Origin: Neptuniibacter sp.
GTDB taxonomy: Bacteria; Pseudomonadota; Gammaproteobacteria; Pseudomonadales; Balneatricaceae
Assembly (NCBI GenBank): GCA_030149405.1
Contig: JASBRM010000122.1
Span: 1-6,405, forward strand
DNA: 6,405 nucleotides
Reading direction: 5' to 3'
Shown: piece after piece, positions 1-5,512 of the stretch
Layout: each line of letters opens with the position of its first letter
How positions within the stretch are numbered: position 1 is the stretch's first letter
Notes under the pieces: model-generated
The model's database searches: none
Told to the model about the DNA's origin: nothing
What the model saw: only the letters and a program-made list of their open reading frames with translations
Position numbers and translations under genes: made by a program

Positions 1-595
1 GACTAAACGACAAACAGAAGTTCTTGACTGCATTAAGCGTCATATTGAAGACACCGGTTATCCGCCAACACGTGCAGATATTGCCAAGGATCTTGGATTT
101 CGATCGGCAAATGCAGCTGAAGAGCACCTTAAAGCTCTGGCAAAGAAAGGTGCAATTGAAATTATTCCAGGTACTTCGAGGGGTATCAGGGTTCCGGAAT
201 TGGAAGAGGACCAAGGCTTACCCGTTGTGGGCCAGGTTGCAGCAGGATCTCCCATACTCGCTCAAGAGCATGTTGAAGACCATTGCACCATCTCTTCCGA
301 TTTCTTTTACCCAAAAGCGGATTATCTGCTGCGGGTGAAAGGAACAAGTATGAAAAATATAGGCATCATGGATGGTGACCTATTGGCGGTACATCAATGC
401 CAAACAGCTAAGGATGGAGAAATCGTTGTTGCACGTCTTGAAGACGAAGTAACTGTTAAGCGCTTCAAAAAAGAAGGAAACCTTGTCTACCTGATCGCTG
501 AGAATGATGAGTTTGAACCCATTGTGGTAGATCTCACAGAAGAACAGCTGGCAATAGAAGGTTTAGGCGTTGGGGTCATCCGCAGAGGAAACTAA
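1..595 (+). CDS. lexA: LexA repressor, 5'-truncated by window edge
   Basis: SOS master repressor and self-cleaving peptidase (S24 family). The reading frame is open from base 2 ([14 protein letters not shown]...), giving 197 residues. By alignment from memory with E. coli LexA only about four N-terminal residues are missing, so the start codon lies just outside the window. Fragment residues 1-66 are the winged-helix DNA-binding domain ([26 protein letters not shown] region). The scissile Ala81-Gly82 sits in VGQVAAG, and the catalytic dyad is Ser116 (GTSMK) and Lys153 (TVKR), equivalent to E. coli Ala84-Gly85, Ser119 and Lys156. RecA filaments would trigger cleavage and derepress the SOS regulon. 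The linker is one residue longer than in E. coli. The promoter and SOS boxes must lie upstream, outside the window. It is probably co-transcribed with sulA, whose ATG follows the TAA after two bases. Confidence 0.97.
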   Translation, partial: TKRQTEVLDCIKRHIEDTGYPPTRADIAKDLGFRSANAAEEHLKALAKKGAIEIIPGTSRGIRVPELEEDQGLPVVGQVAAGSPILAQEHVEDHCTISSDFFYPKADYLLRVKGTSMKNIGIMDGDLLAVHQCQTAKDGEIVVARLEDEVTVKRFKKEGNLVYLIAENDEFEPIVVDLTEEQLAIEGLGVGVIRRGN

Positions 596-597
596 GC

Positions 598-1056
598 ATG
601 TTGGCACTTCAGACAAACCATCAGACTTCACTGGGTCATATTAATAACCAATCAGAACAATTTCTGGCTGTTGAACCCACCAGCAATAAGCTGGCTGGCA
701 CAGTGACTGAAATTATCGTTCAGAATGATGACTTTAACAGCATACCTATGCTGATGCCGCTGCTGGCACAGTTAAGCAATGATGATCGTTGGTTTGTCTG
801 GATTGCTCCACCAGTTTTATTGCCTAAACAGTTACTGTTGAATGCTGGAATTGATCTTCAAAAAGTGATTCTTTTGAACCCAGACAGTAAACACAGTACC
901 TTCGAACTGGCCAAACAAGCCCTAAGCACTGGAACCAGCCACGCTGTTATTTCCTGGCCAGGATTCCTGAGTGATGAACAACTCAACGAACTTGAAAGTG
1001 CTGCAACAACAGGCCAAAGCCATGGCATCGTGATTCGCCGCCGTCAGCACAGCTGA
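598..1056 (+). CDS. sulA: SOS cell division inhibitor SulA
   Basis: A 152-residue SulA homologue. In the SOS response SulA binds FtsZ and blocks Z-ring assembly so that damaged cells do not divide. Recognition rests on the central core (DDRWFVWIAPPVLLPKQLLL, then AGIDLQKVILLNP) and the later part (LAKQALSTGTSHAVISWPGFLSDEQLNELESAA...GIVIRRR), which match E. coli SulA in order and spacing. A good ribosome site, AGAGGA (584-589), lies inside the end of lexA eight bases before the ATG, so the two genes form one LexA-controlled operon. The C-terminus stops at RRRQHS. It lacks the roughly 20-residue tail that in E. coli carries the Lon recognition signal, as shorter SulA forms outside the enterics also appear to do. 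The N-terminal 35 residues are poorly conserved. Confidence 0.9.
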   Translation: MLALQTNHQTSLGHINNQSEQFLAVEPTSNKLAGTVTEIIVQNDDFNSIPMLMPLLAQLSNDDRWFVWIAPPVLLPKQLLLNAGIDLQKVILLNPDSKHSTFELAKQALSTGTSHAVISWPGFLSDEQLNELESAATTGQSHGIVIRRRQHS

Positions 1057-1077
1057 TAGTGCTCCTAAAAATAAAAA

Positions 1078-1094
1078 GGCCGGAAATACCGGCC
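1078..1094. terminator. GC hairpin after sulA, T tract only on minus strand
   Basis: A perfect six-pair stem GGCCGG/CCGGCC closes an AAATA loop 22 bases after the sulA stop. On the minus strand the stem is followed by TTTTTATTTTT (1067-1077), a good intrinsic terminator for a gene arriving from the right. On the plus strand it is followed by AATAAATACA, with no U run, so as a sulA terminator it looks incomplete. A bidirectional terminator that lost its right arm through an insertion would look like this. The hairpin itself is clear; its efficiency in either direction is inferred. Confidence 0.7.
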
Positions 1095-1203
1095 AATAAA
1101 TACAATAAAACCTATAAATACAGGAATTATTGAGCATTACGGGTCTAGATTTGGGTCTATTTGAGTGCTATCTTCATTAGCAATTTCAGTGACAGATAGC
1201 GCC
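1095..1203. other. Putative element end (att region) next to integrase
   Basis: This AT-rich stretch separates the sulA hairpin from the integrase start. An integrase gene at the very edge of core sequence and reading inward is the usual arrangement at an att end of an integrated element. No direct copy of the flanking sequence was found within the window, so the core attachment sequence and its partner cannot be defined. The boundary is therefore inferred from gene context and the missing plus-strand T tract. Confidence 0.4.
1141..1164 (+). repeat. Two tandem 12-base GGGTCTA repeats before integrase
   Basis: GGGTCTAGATTT (1141-1152) is followed directly by GGGTCTATTTGA (1153-1164). They share GGGTCTA and a T-rich end at a period of 12. 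Short direct repeats just upstream of an integrase gene often serve as arm-type sites for the recombinase or as excisionase sites, so a role in integration or autoregulation is likely but not shown. Confidence 0.5.
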
Positions 1204-2430
1204 ATGGCCATCTCAGAGAAATACATAAAACTCGATACAAAACGCAGAACGTACAAGTTCCAGCGTCACATTCCTGAAGATGTACGCAAACATTTCGGTG
1301 GTAAAACCACTTACACCAAGTCACTAGGAACTGACAGCCTATCTGAAGCTATCATCATGCGTAACCGCCTTGCGGCTGATATTGATGAGAAGATTAAACT
1401 TATCCGTAATGGTCAGGCAGACTTAGCTGCTGCTATCGAATTGAAAGCACAGAAAACAAACCTCTCGCCTGAGGAATACCACGCCAGATCAGCAGATATT
1501 ATCCTAGATCAGTTCCAGAGTGAGGACGAGTATAACGACCCAAGCCTCATGCCTAATGATCGTATGGTAAAGCTTGAGACATTGGAAAATATCATTGAAG
1601 GTGATGCAGTTCTTATTGATGCCTACATGAATAAGTGGCTTGATAGTTTGGAATTAAGCGATACCCGCATCAAACGGCATGAAAGGTCATTGAAGCTCTT
1701 AAAGAAGCACTACCCTGATATTTCCCTTATCACTCGCAGACAAGCATCTGAGTTTATAGAGGACGTTCTTGCACCCGGTAAGAAATCCAAAACAGTGAAC
1801 GATTACATTGGCTCATTCTCTCTATTTACAAAATGGCTCATTAACAAAGGCTATCTACCACAGGAGCATCACAACCCTTGGACAGAACAAGCGCTGTCCA
1901 CCAAGGATGCTGCAAACCTGCCATCCATGCCTGATGATGTATTAGTTAAAATGCTTCAGCTTTCTAAAGAAAGAGACATCTCTCACTACAACACTGTATT
2001 AGCTGCTGCCCTTACAGGCATGAGAACCAGTGAAATTCTGAGGGCTTACGAAACCGGGATCACAAAAGATGGTGAGTACGAATTTCTGCATGTAAAGAAA
2101 GGCAAAACCACCACCAGTATTCGCACAGTTGCGGTTAAGGCAGGTTTGGTGGATTGGGAAGCAATTTTTAGTAGCTCTCAAGATATGACTATAAAAGGGA
2201 GAGAGTTATTAGACGAAGTCGGAGCTGATCCACTCATCACACCTATGAATAGCTTACGGCACCGAACAGCCACAATTCTTGAACATGCTAACGTGAACAG
2301 CTACACCATCAACAGATGGACAGGTCATACACAAGAATCACACGCCTTCAGAACATACTCAGACGGGGCCAGTAATGACCAGCTAAAAGAGCTTGCAGAC
2401 TTGATGTACTCCAAACTACCGAAGTATTAA
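1204..2430 (+). CDS. Tyrosine recombinase / phage-type integrase
   Basis: Site-specific recombinase that would integrate and excise the element; 408 residues from ATG 1204. The frame is open further upstream (GTG at 1165), but residues before 1204 do not resemble the family, the extension overlaps the end of the repeat region, and neither start has a clear Shine-Dalgarno. Residues about 6-60 match the N-terminal domain of the DUF6538-type integrases (Y..LDTKRRTYKFQRHIPEDVRKHFG, SLGTDSLSEA). Residues about 140-228 are the helical core-binding domain, and the rest is the catalytic domain. Catalytic candidates are Arg274 (TGMRTSE), Lys299 or Lys301 (KKGKTTT), Arg352 (NSLRH), His375 (TGH) and nucleophile Tyr385 (RTYSDG). 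The usual His of the HxxR motif is Asn349. Only 78 residues separate the two arginines, which makes the catalytic domain compact. No obvious terminator follows. Most likely the integrase of a genomic island rather than of a complete prophage. Confidence 0.92.
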   Translation: MAISEKYIKLDTKRRTYKFQRHIPEDVRKHFGGKTTYTKSLGTDSLSEAIIMRNRLAADIDEKIKLIRNGQADLAAAIELKAQKTNLSPEEYHARSADIILDQFQSEDEYNDPSLMPNDRMVKLETLENIIEGDAVLIDAYMNKWLDSLELSDTRIKRHERSLKLLKKHYPDISLITRRQASEFIEDVLAPGKKSKTVNDYIGSFSLFTKWLINKGYLPQEHHNPWTEQALSTKDAANLPSMPDDVLVKMLQLSKERDISHYNTVLAAALTGMRTSEILRAYETGITKDGEYEFLHVKKGKTTTSIRTVAVKAGLVDWEAIFSSSQDMTIKGRELLDEVGADPLITPMNSLRHRTATILEHANVNSYTINRWTGHTQESHAFRTYSDGASNDQLKELADLMYSKLPKY

Positions 2431-2498
2431 GGACGTTATTAGTATCAACAGATTTTTAGAGTTAAAATAAATTCATCCAAATAGAACGGAGTCTGTTT

Positions 2499-2978
2499 AT
2501 GCTACCCCTCCTCAAAGCACTATCGTTCACCACATTATTGCTTCTGTCTTCCAGCGGTTTATACGCTAATGATTTTCGCCAAGGTGTACATGCAGAAGCA
2601 GAAAATAATGTACTTGGAATGATGATCGGCTACTCAGAGAATGGATCAAAAAAACCTCTGTTTGCCCTCTACCCGAACGCTCGAGATTTAGATAATGCCC
2701 GTAGCGATTGCCATCTAATCGAAGGTAAGAAATTTAAATTCGGTGTAATTGTTGTGAACAATCAAGGTATTAAGGTCGCTTGGGTTTGCCATAAATACGA
2801 TGATGGAAATGACTTTTACCAGCTTGCACCGGCTACAGAAGCAGGCATTAACTTCATTGTAAATACCTTCAAAAAGTCTAAAGACATGGTCAAAGTTGAG
2901 GTTGGTGGAATCAGCTATTATTTAGACTCCAAGGGTTTCACCAAGTCATGGAACTCATTAGGGGACAAAGCTCTTTAA
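2499..2978 (+). CDS. Small secreted protein of unknown function
   Basis: A 159-residue protein I do not recognise. Residues 1-23 form a clear Sec signal peptide: Lys6, a hydrophobic stretch with LLLL at 13-16, then SSSGLYA with likely cleavage after Ala23. There is no lipobox. The mature part of about 136 residues has exactly two cysteines, Cys71 and Cys97, which could form a disulfide in the periplasm or outside. It ends in a lysine-rich segment (KKSKD) and a short strand-like stretch (KVEVGGISYYL). A GGAG ribosome site at 2488-2491 is seven bases before the ATG. It lies 68 bases after the integrase stop on the same strand and may be transcribed with it; a weak TAAAAT -10 at 2463-2468 is the only promoter hint. 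It is probably cargo of the element. The open frame and signal peptide make it a credible gene. Confidence 0.75.
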   Translation: MLPLLKALSFTTLLLLSSSGLYANDFRQGVHAEAENNVLGMMIGYSENGSKKPLFALYPNARDLDNARSDCHLIEGKKFKFGVIVVNNQGIKVAWVCHKYDDGNDFYQLAPATEAGINFIVNTFKKSKDMVKVEVGGISYYLDSKGFTKSWNSLGDKAL

Positions 2979-2988
2979 ACGAATTTAA

Positions 2989-3109
2989 GACAGGGAAGCC
3001 AAGATTAAGATTGCCGTTATCGCCCTTACTGCATTTATATTCCTACCCATTGATGCATACTGCTATTGATTACCAAAAAGCGTACAGCTGTATTATCGAA
3101 AAAATGTAA
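2989..3109 (+). pseudogene. Possible frameshifted secreted-peptide remnant
   Basis: Eleven bases after the previous stop a ribosome-site-like AGGGA (2992-2996) precedes a frame starting at ATT 3004, which reads IKIAVIALTAFIFLPIDAYCY before TGA 3067-3069. This looks like a signal peptide with a basic start and hydrophobic core. One base over, the frame GAT 3068 onward continues DYQKAYSCIIEKM to TAA 3107-3109. One explanation is a small secreted-protein gene with its ATG changed to ATT and a one-base shift. ATT can act as a rare start, so a 21-residue peptide is also possible. The region is short and chance is not excluded. Confidence 0.25.
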
Positions 3110-3133
3110 TGCCTTAAATAACCAGATAGCAGA

Positions 3134-3304
3134 TTAGAATAGTATAAAGGACACAATTGCAGAAAACGGCATAGCTATAAAGCCCGCTTTAAGTCCCGCA
3201 GTGTCGTTACACTCTTCCGGTGAAATAGCTTTCACAAGACCAAAGATACAAAGAGCCGATACAATAAATATCCCTAACAGATATAGCTCGTCTTGATGTG
3301 TCAT
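3134..3304 (-). CDS. Small membrane protein, 56 residues
   Basis: A short minus-strand frame beginning MTHQDELYLLGIF and ending FSAIVSFILF. It has two hydrophobic segments, about residues 7-24 and 41-56, joined by a polar loop (KAISPEECNDTAGLKA), so it would be a two-helix inner-membrane hairpin. The ribosome site AAGGGAA (complement of 3311-3317) stands six bases before the ATG, better than for most neighbours, which argues that it is translated. It lies downstream of the PEP-CTERM gene on the same strand, but a hairpin terminator stands between them, so expression would come from read-through or a promoter within that hairpin region. I know no family for it. It is convergent with the secreted-protein gene ending at 2978. 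Confidence 0.5.
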   Translation of the reverse strand: MTHQDELYLLGIFIVSALCIFGLVKAISPEECNDTAGLKAGFIAMPFSAIVSFILF

Positions 3305-3320
3305 AACAAATTCCCTTTTG

Positions 3321-3354
3321 TTGTAAATGAAAAGGCCCCTGTGGTAGGAGCCTT
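3321..3354 (-). terminator. Terminator of the PEP-CTERM gene
   Basis: On the minus strand AAGGCTCC (complement of 3347-3354) pairs with GGGGCCTT (complement of 3332-3339) through eight pairs including one U-G wobble, around a seven-base loop. TTTTCATTT follows. It begins 22 bases after the stop of the minus-strand gene at 3377. On the plus strand the wobble becomes a C-A mismatch, so it is directional. The interrupted T run may allow some read-through into the small gene at 3134-3304. Confidence 0.65.
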
Positions 3355-3376
3355 GATTGTGTAGTTTGAATGGAGC

Positions 3377-4024
3377 TTACGCTACTTTGTTCTTACGGCG
3401 GCGAGAGAATCCTGCGAAACCTAACAAGGCAGAACCAAATAACCATGCAGCTGCTGGTACTGGTACTGGTGATAGATTGTTATCACGAACTAGAAAGCTT
3501 CCCCATTCCTTTCTATTTTCTAACCACCAAGTAGGATCGGCATACAGGCCAGCACCAGCCCAACTATCGTACCATTCGGCATTATGATCAACCCTAATCT
3601 GCCCTAGTACATATCCAAGTCTACTTGTTGGGTCGCTTAAAAGACCATTCACACCCTGGCCATCATTATATGCCCAATAGCTCATGATACTTGCGAATTG
3701 AGTTACCTCACTAAACCCTTGAGGAGAAGCTATCCAGCCAGTTACTGGGTCTCTGAAACTTTCCACATAAGGGACTATATAAAAGTTGAATTCTCTTGCA
3801 GTAGCGTATCTCCAACCTTCATATAATCCGCCAGCACCAAACTGAGAGGATACATAAGAGAATGACTGATTAGCAGTGATCGTGACATCAAGCCAGTCTA
3901 ACCCACCAACAGTATCTGTAGTATATGTGTCGTTATCGATAAAACGCATAGATGCAGCCGAGGACAGACCTGCAGTACACATTAAAACAACTGCGATTAA
4001 AGTTTTGCTAAGTAATTTTTTCAT
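3377..4024 (-). CDS. PEP-CTERM (VPLPA-type) sorting-domain surface protein
   Basis: A 215-residue exported protein with signals at both ends. Residues 1-24 are a Sec signal peptide (MKKLLSK, hydrophobic core, SSAAS). The C-terminal 29 residues are a typical exosortase sorting tail: a Val-Pro-Val-Pro-Ala-Ala-Ala-Trp motif (187-194), a hydrophobic helix (about 194-206) and a basic end (RRRK, 208-211). Exosortase would cut near the motif, releasing the protein to the surface or extracellular matrix. The middle carries a pattern common in these proteins: TDTVGGLDWLDVTIT, then GGLYEGWRYATAREF, and WGSFLVRD near the end. No exosortase gene lies here, so the enzyme must be encoded elsewhere in the genome. 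The ribosome site AAGGA (complement of 4032-4036) is seven bases before the ATG. Exact function is unknown; biofilm or exopolysaccharide-associated roles are usual guesses for such proteins. Confidence 0.88.
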   Translation of the reverse strand: MKKLLSKTLIAVVLMCTAGLSSAASMRFIDNDTYTTDTVGGLDWLDVTITANQSFSYVSSQFGAGGLYEGWRYATAREFNFYIVPYVESFRDPVTGWIASPQGFSEVTQFASIMSYWAYNDGQGVNGLLSDPTSRLGYVLGQIRVDHNAEWYDSWAGAGLYADPTWWLENRKEWGSFLVRDNNLSPVPVPAAAWLFGSALLGFAGFSRRRKNKVA

Positions 4025-4065
4025 TTATCAATCCTTTGAGTAGGTAAATAATCTCGTCGTTATTA

Positions 4066-4083
4066 ATACATAAACCATGCCAA
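4066..4083 (-). promoter_or_regulatory. Possible sigma-54 promoter of the PEP-CTERM gene
   Basis: On the minus strand the sequence reads TTGGCATGGTTTATGTAT. The -24 part TTGGCATG fits the consensus YTGGCAYG well, while the -12 part ATGT keeps only two of the four bases of TTGC. A start near 4056 would leave a leader of about 30 bases containing the ribosome site, which is a sensible position. Some PEP-CTERM genes are known to depend on RpoN with the PrsK/PrsR regulators, which raises the prior. The weak -12 keeps this tentative. Confidence 0.3.
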
Positions 4084-4122
4084 ACAGCTAATATGGAAAA
4101 TCAACAACTTATAAATTAGAAG

Positions 4123-4170
4123 TGTAAGATATATCGACAAACCTCCTTAACCTGTAAAATATCTCGACAA
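4123..4170. repeat. Two 18-base direct repeats, 30 bases apart
   Basis: TGTAAGATATATCGACAA (4123-4140) and TGTAAAATATCTCGACAA (4153-4170) match at 16 of 18 positions, and their starts are 30 bases apart, close to three helical turns. Both keep TGT...ACA outer ends. They lie 40-100 bases upstream of the PEP-CTERM start, on the far side of the candidate sigma-54 element, where activator sites would be expected. They look like paired binding sites for one regulator. No third copy was seen in the window. Confidence 0.55.
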
Positions 4171-4383
4171 TTCATATAGTTACAAAAGAGCTGCTCTATA
4201 ATTAATCATACTGCAACTAGTTATAAACAGGCATCACTCCTCTTACATCTGATATTAAATCACTAACCTATTTCCAGAATATTCAGAAAGTGTTCTCAAG
4301 CATGACATCTCTGATTGTGATAATTTCTCCGAGATTTTTCCGGGTTGTCTTGAACTACAGATGAAGCATCCAACACCCCCAGT

Positions 4384-4417
4384 CCCCCCCTTTTCCTTTT
4401 TCCTTTTTCCTTTTTCC
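4384..4417. repeat. Pyrimidine tract with TTTTTCC microsatellite
   Basis: Thirty-four uninterrupted pyrimidines: C7, then TTTTCC, then three copies of TTTTTCC. Seven-base tandem repeats and a C7 run are prone to slippage during replication. The tract is about 70 bases before the -35 of the recombinase promoter, so length changes would alter the upstream region but not the promoter spacer itself. On the other strand the G runs could form unusual structure. Confidence 0.85.
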
Positions 4418-4487
4418 TAGTCAGATTGATTCACTTTTTCTTCCCGCCTAGGAATTAAAGCCTGGTTATTAAATATACAAATTCAGC

Positions 4488-4516
4488 TTGATATATCACT
4501 GGATGAATCATATCAT
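4488..4516 (+). promoter_or_regulatory. Sigma-70 promoter of the serine recombinase gene
   Basis: TTGATA (4488-4493) and TATCAT (4511-4516) each match the consensus at five of six bases and are separated by the ideal 17 bases. Transcription would start near 4523, about 25 bases before the ATG. The -35 overlaps a perfect ten-base palindrome TGATATATCA (4489-4498), and TTGATATAT recurs at 4541-4549 over the start codon, so a repressor, perhaps the recombinase itself, could bind both. Confidence 0.6.
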
Positions 4517-4547
4517 TCCCATAAAGGAACATATTAGGGTTTGATAT

Positions 4548-5237
4548 ATGTGCAGCAAAGCTATCTGTTACTATCGAGTAAGTACGAACAAGCAAGGTGT
4601 ATCAGGTCTGGGCCTGGAAGCACAACAGGAAATCGCTCTAGCTTACTGCAAGCAGAACAACCTGGAAGTTATCGGGGAGTTTGAAGAGGTTCAGAGTGGC
4701 GGTAAGAACGATAGGGAAATGATTAAGACCGCACTGGAGAAGTGCCGGATCACTCACGCTCGCTTGGTTGTTGCCAAGCTGGACAGGATAAGTCGTGATG
4801 TTGGATTTATTGATCAGCTTCAAAAGAGTGGCATTAAGTTTGTTTGTGCTGATATGCCAGAAGCCAATGACACAATGATTCAGTTTATGTCGGTGTTTGC
4901 GCAGTATGAAAGAAGAATGGCTTCAGAAAGAACTAAAGCAGCACTAGCAGCAAAAAAAGCTAGAGGGGAATCCTTAGGCAATCCAAATATAAAGCAGGTT
5001 CAGAAACAAATCCCTAGTGAAGCAAGCGAGAAAGGCAACGCAGTTAAGATTGCCAAGGCCGATGAATGGGCATCACTGGTTATCGGTCACATTGATAAAG
5101 CCAAGGACAATGGCTGCCAGTCACTTCAACAAATAGCTGATTGGCTCAACGCTGAACATATCACTACCAGTAGAGGAAACCAGTTCACTTCAACCTCCGT
5201 GAAACGGATTATTGATAGGCATCAGAACCTATCCTGA
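4548..5237 (+). CDS. Serine recombinase (resolvase/invertase family)
   Basis: A 229-residue site-specific recombinase of the serine class, which cuts both strands at short sites through a phosphoserine link. The catalytic N-terminal domain has YYRVST with nucleophile Ser12 and Arg10, then VAKLDRISRDV with Arg80 and Arg83, and the dimer-helix region FAQYERRMASERTKAAL (117-133) leading to the hinge ARGESLGNP. The C-terminal part (about 191-226: SLQQIADWLNAEHITTSRG, then TSTSVKRII) resembles the start of the Recombinase domain of large serine integrases. At this length the protein lacks the long zinc/coiled-coil region, so it is closer to resolvases and invertases. The ribosome site AGGG (4535-4538) is weak, nine bases before the ATG. 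Its substrate is not visible; it might resolve, invert or regulate part of the element, and it is the second recombinase of a different class here. Confidence 0.9.
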   Translation: MCSKAICYYRVSTNKQGVSGLGLEAQQEIALAYCKQNNLEVIGEFEEVQSGGKNDREMIKTALEKCRITHARLVVAKLDRISRDVGFIDQLQKSGIKFVCADMPEANDTMIQFMSVFAQYERRMASERTKAALAAKKARGESLGNPNIKQVQKQIPSEASEKGNAVKIAKADEWASLVIGHIDKAKDNGCQSLQQIADWLNAEHITTSRGNQFTSTSVKRIIDRHQNLS

Positions 5238-5296
5238 GGGCTTCTACAATCGCCTCTCTTAGCTGTTCTTATGTACTTTCAAACATTTACCAGCCT

Positions 5297-5330
5297 AAAA
5301 AAAGTAAGCTCTCGATGCATCAGAAAGCCT
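5297..5330 (-). terminator. Likely terminator for the minus-strand gene at right
   Basis: On the minus strand AGGCTTTC pairs with GAGAGCTT through eight pairs, two of them U-G wobbles, around a nine-base loop. After AC a run of seven T follows (complement of 5297-5303). The wobbles become C-A mismatches on the plus strand, so it works only leftward. It is about 180 bases beyond the stop of the gene ending at 5513, leaving a long 3' untranslated region, and it also shields the recombinase gene from antisense transcription. Confidence 0.45.
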
Positions 5331-5364
5331 CTCAGTTATACTCTAATTAATCAGGCGGGCTATT

Positions 5365-5382
5365 AAACCTATTTGTAGGTTT
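5365..5382. other. Perfect 7-base inverted repeat after recombinase gene
   Basis: AAACCTA (5365-5371) and TAGGTTT (5376-5382) form a perfect stem around TTTG. No T run follows on either strand beyond the stem's own bases, so it is a poor terminator for the recombinase gene ending at 5237. It could be an operator or a weak terminator. The rest of the 275 bases between the recombinase gene and 5513 is AT-rich and shows no gene. Confidence 0.35.
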
Positions 5383-5512
5383 CACATAAACTAATTCTTT
5401 TCATAAGCCTATATTAAAATATTAAATCATCTCATTTCGAACAACCTCTTTTAACCAAAGAAAAGCGCTGTTAATCATGAGCGAAACAAAGTAAATCTAA
5501 AATTAATCATTT

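Larger units (their letters stand above)
4025..4547. other. Divergent regulatory region, no gene seen
   Basis: These 523 bases separate two genes that start outward. No convincing coding frame was found. The region is AT-rich apart from a run of cytosines. From left to right it holds a sigma-54-like element (4066-4083), paired 18-base repeats (4123-4170), an 11-base palindrome AGAGCTGCTCT (4187-4197) abutting a perfect TATAAT (4197-4202) with no good -35, a pyrimidine tract (4384-4417), and the recombinase promoter (4488-4516). Confidence 0.7.

Noticed and set aside
24..338. Open frame of 104 codons overlapping lexA
   Set aside because: It is in another frame over the conserved LexA coding sequence and resembles nothing.
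1165..1203. GTG start 13 codons upstream of the chosen integrase start
   Set aside because: The extra residues do not resemble the family, the site abuts the repeats and there is no ribosome site.
1999..2181. Minus-strand frame inside the integrase gene
   Set aside because: Antisense to conserved catalytic-domain sequence and without recognisable features.
3357..3587. Plus-strand open frame of 76 codons
   Set aside because: It lies antisense to the well-supported PEP-CTERM gene, has arginine/proline-rich content typical of an antisense shadow, and has no ribosome site.
4191..4213. SOS box (CTGT...ACAG) in the accessory part, from CTG/CAG half-sites between 4210 and 4230
   Set aside because: The half-sites there are spaced too widely for a LexA site, and no other CTGTN8ACAG match was noticed downstream of sulA.
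4391..4417. CRISPR-like array
   Set aside because: The 7-base units are directly adjacent with no spacers and are far too short.
4361..4420. Short frame MKHPTPPVPP... running through the pyrimidine tract to TAG
   Set aside because: Only 19 codons, no ribosome site, and its composition is dictated by the repeat.
5461..5483. AGCGCT palindrome with T's as terminator of the right-hand minus gene
   Set aside because: A six-base palindrome without a loop cannot form a terminator stem; the hairpin at 5297-5330 is better.
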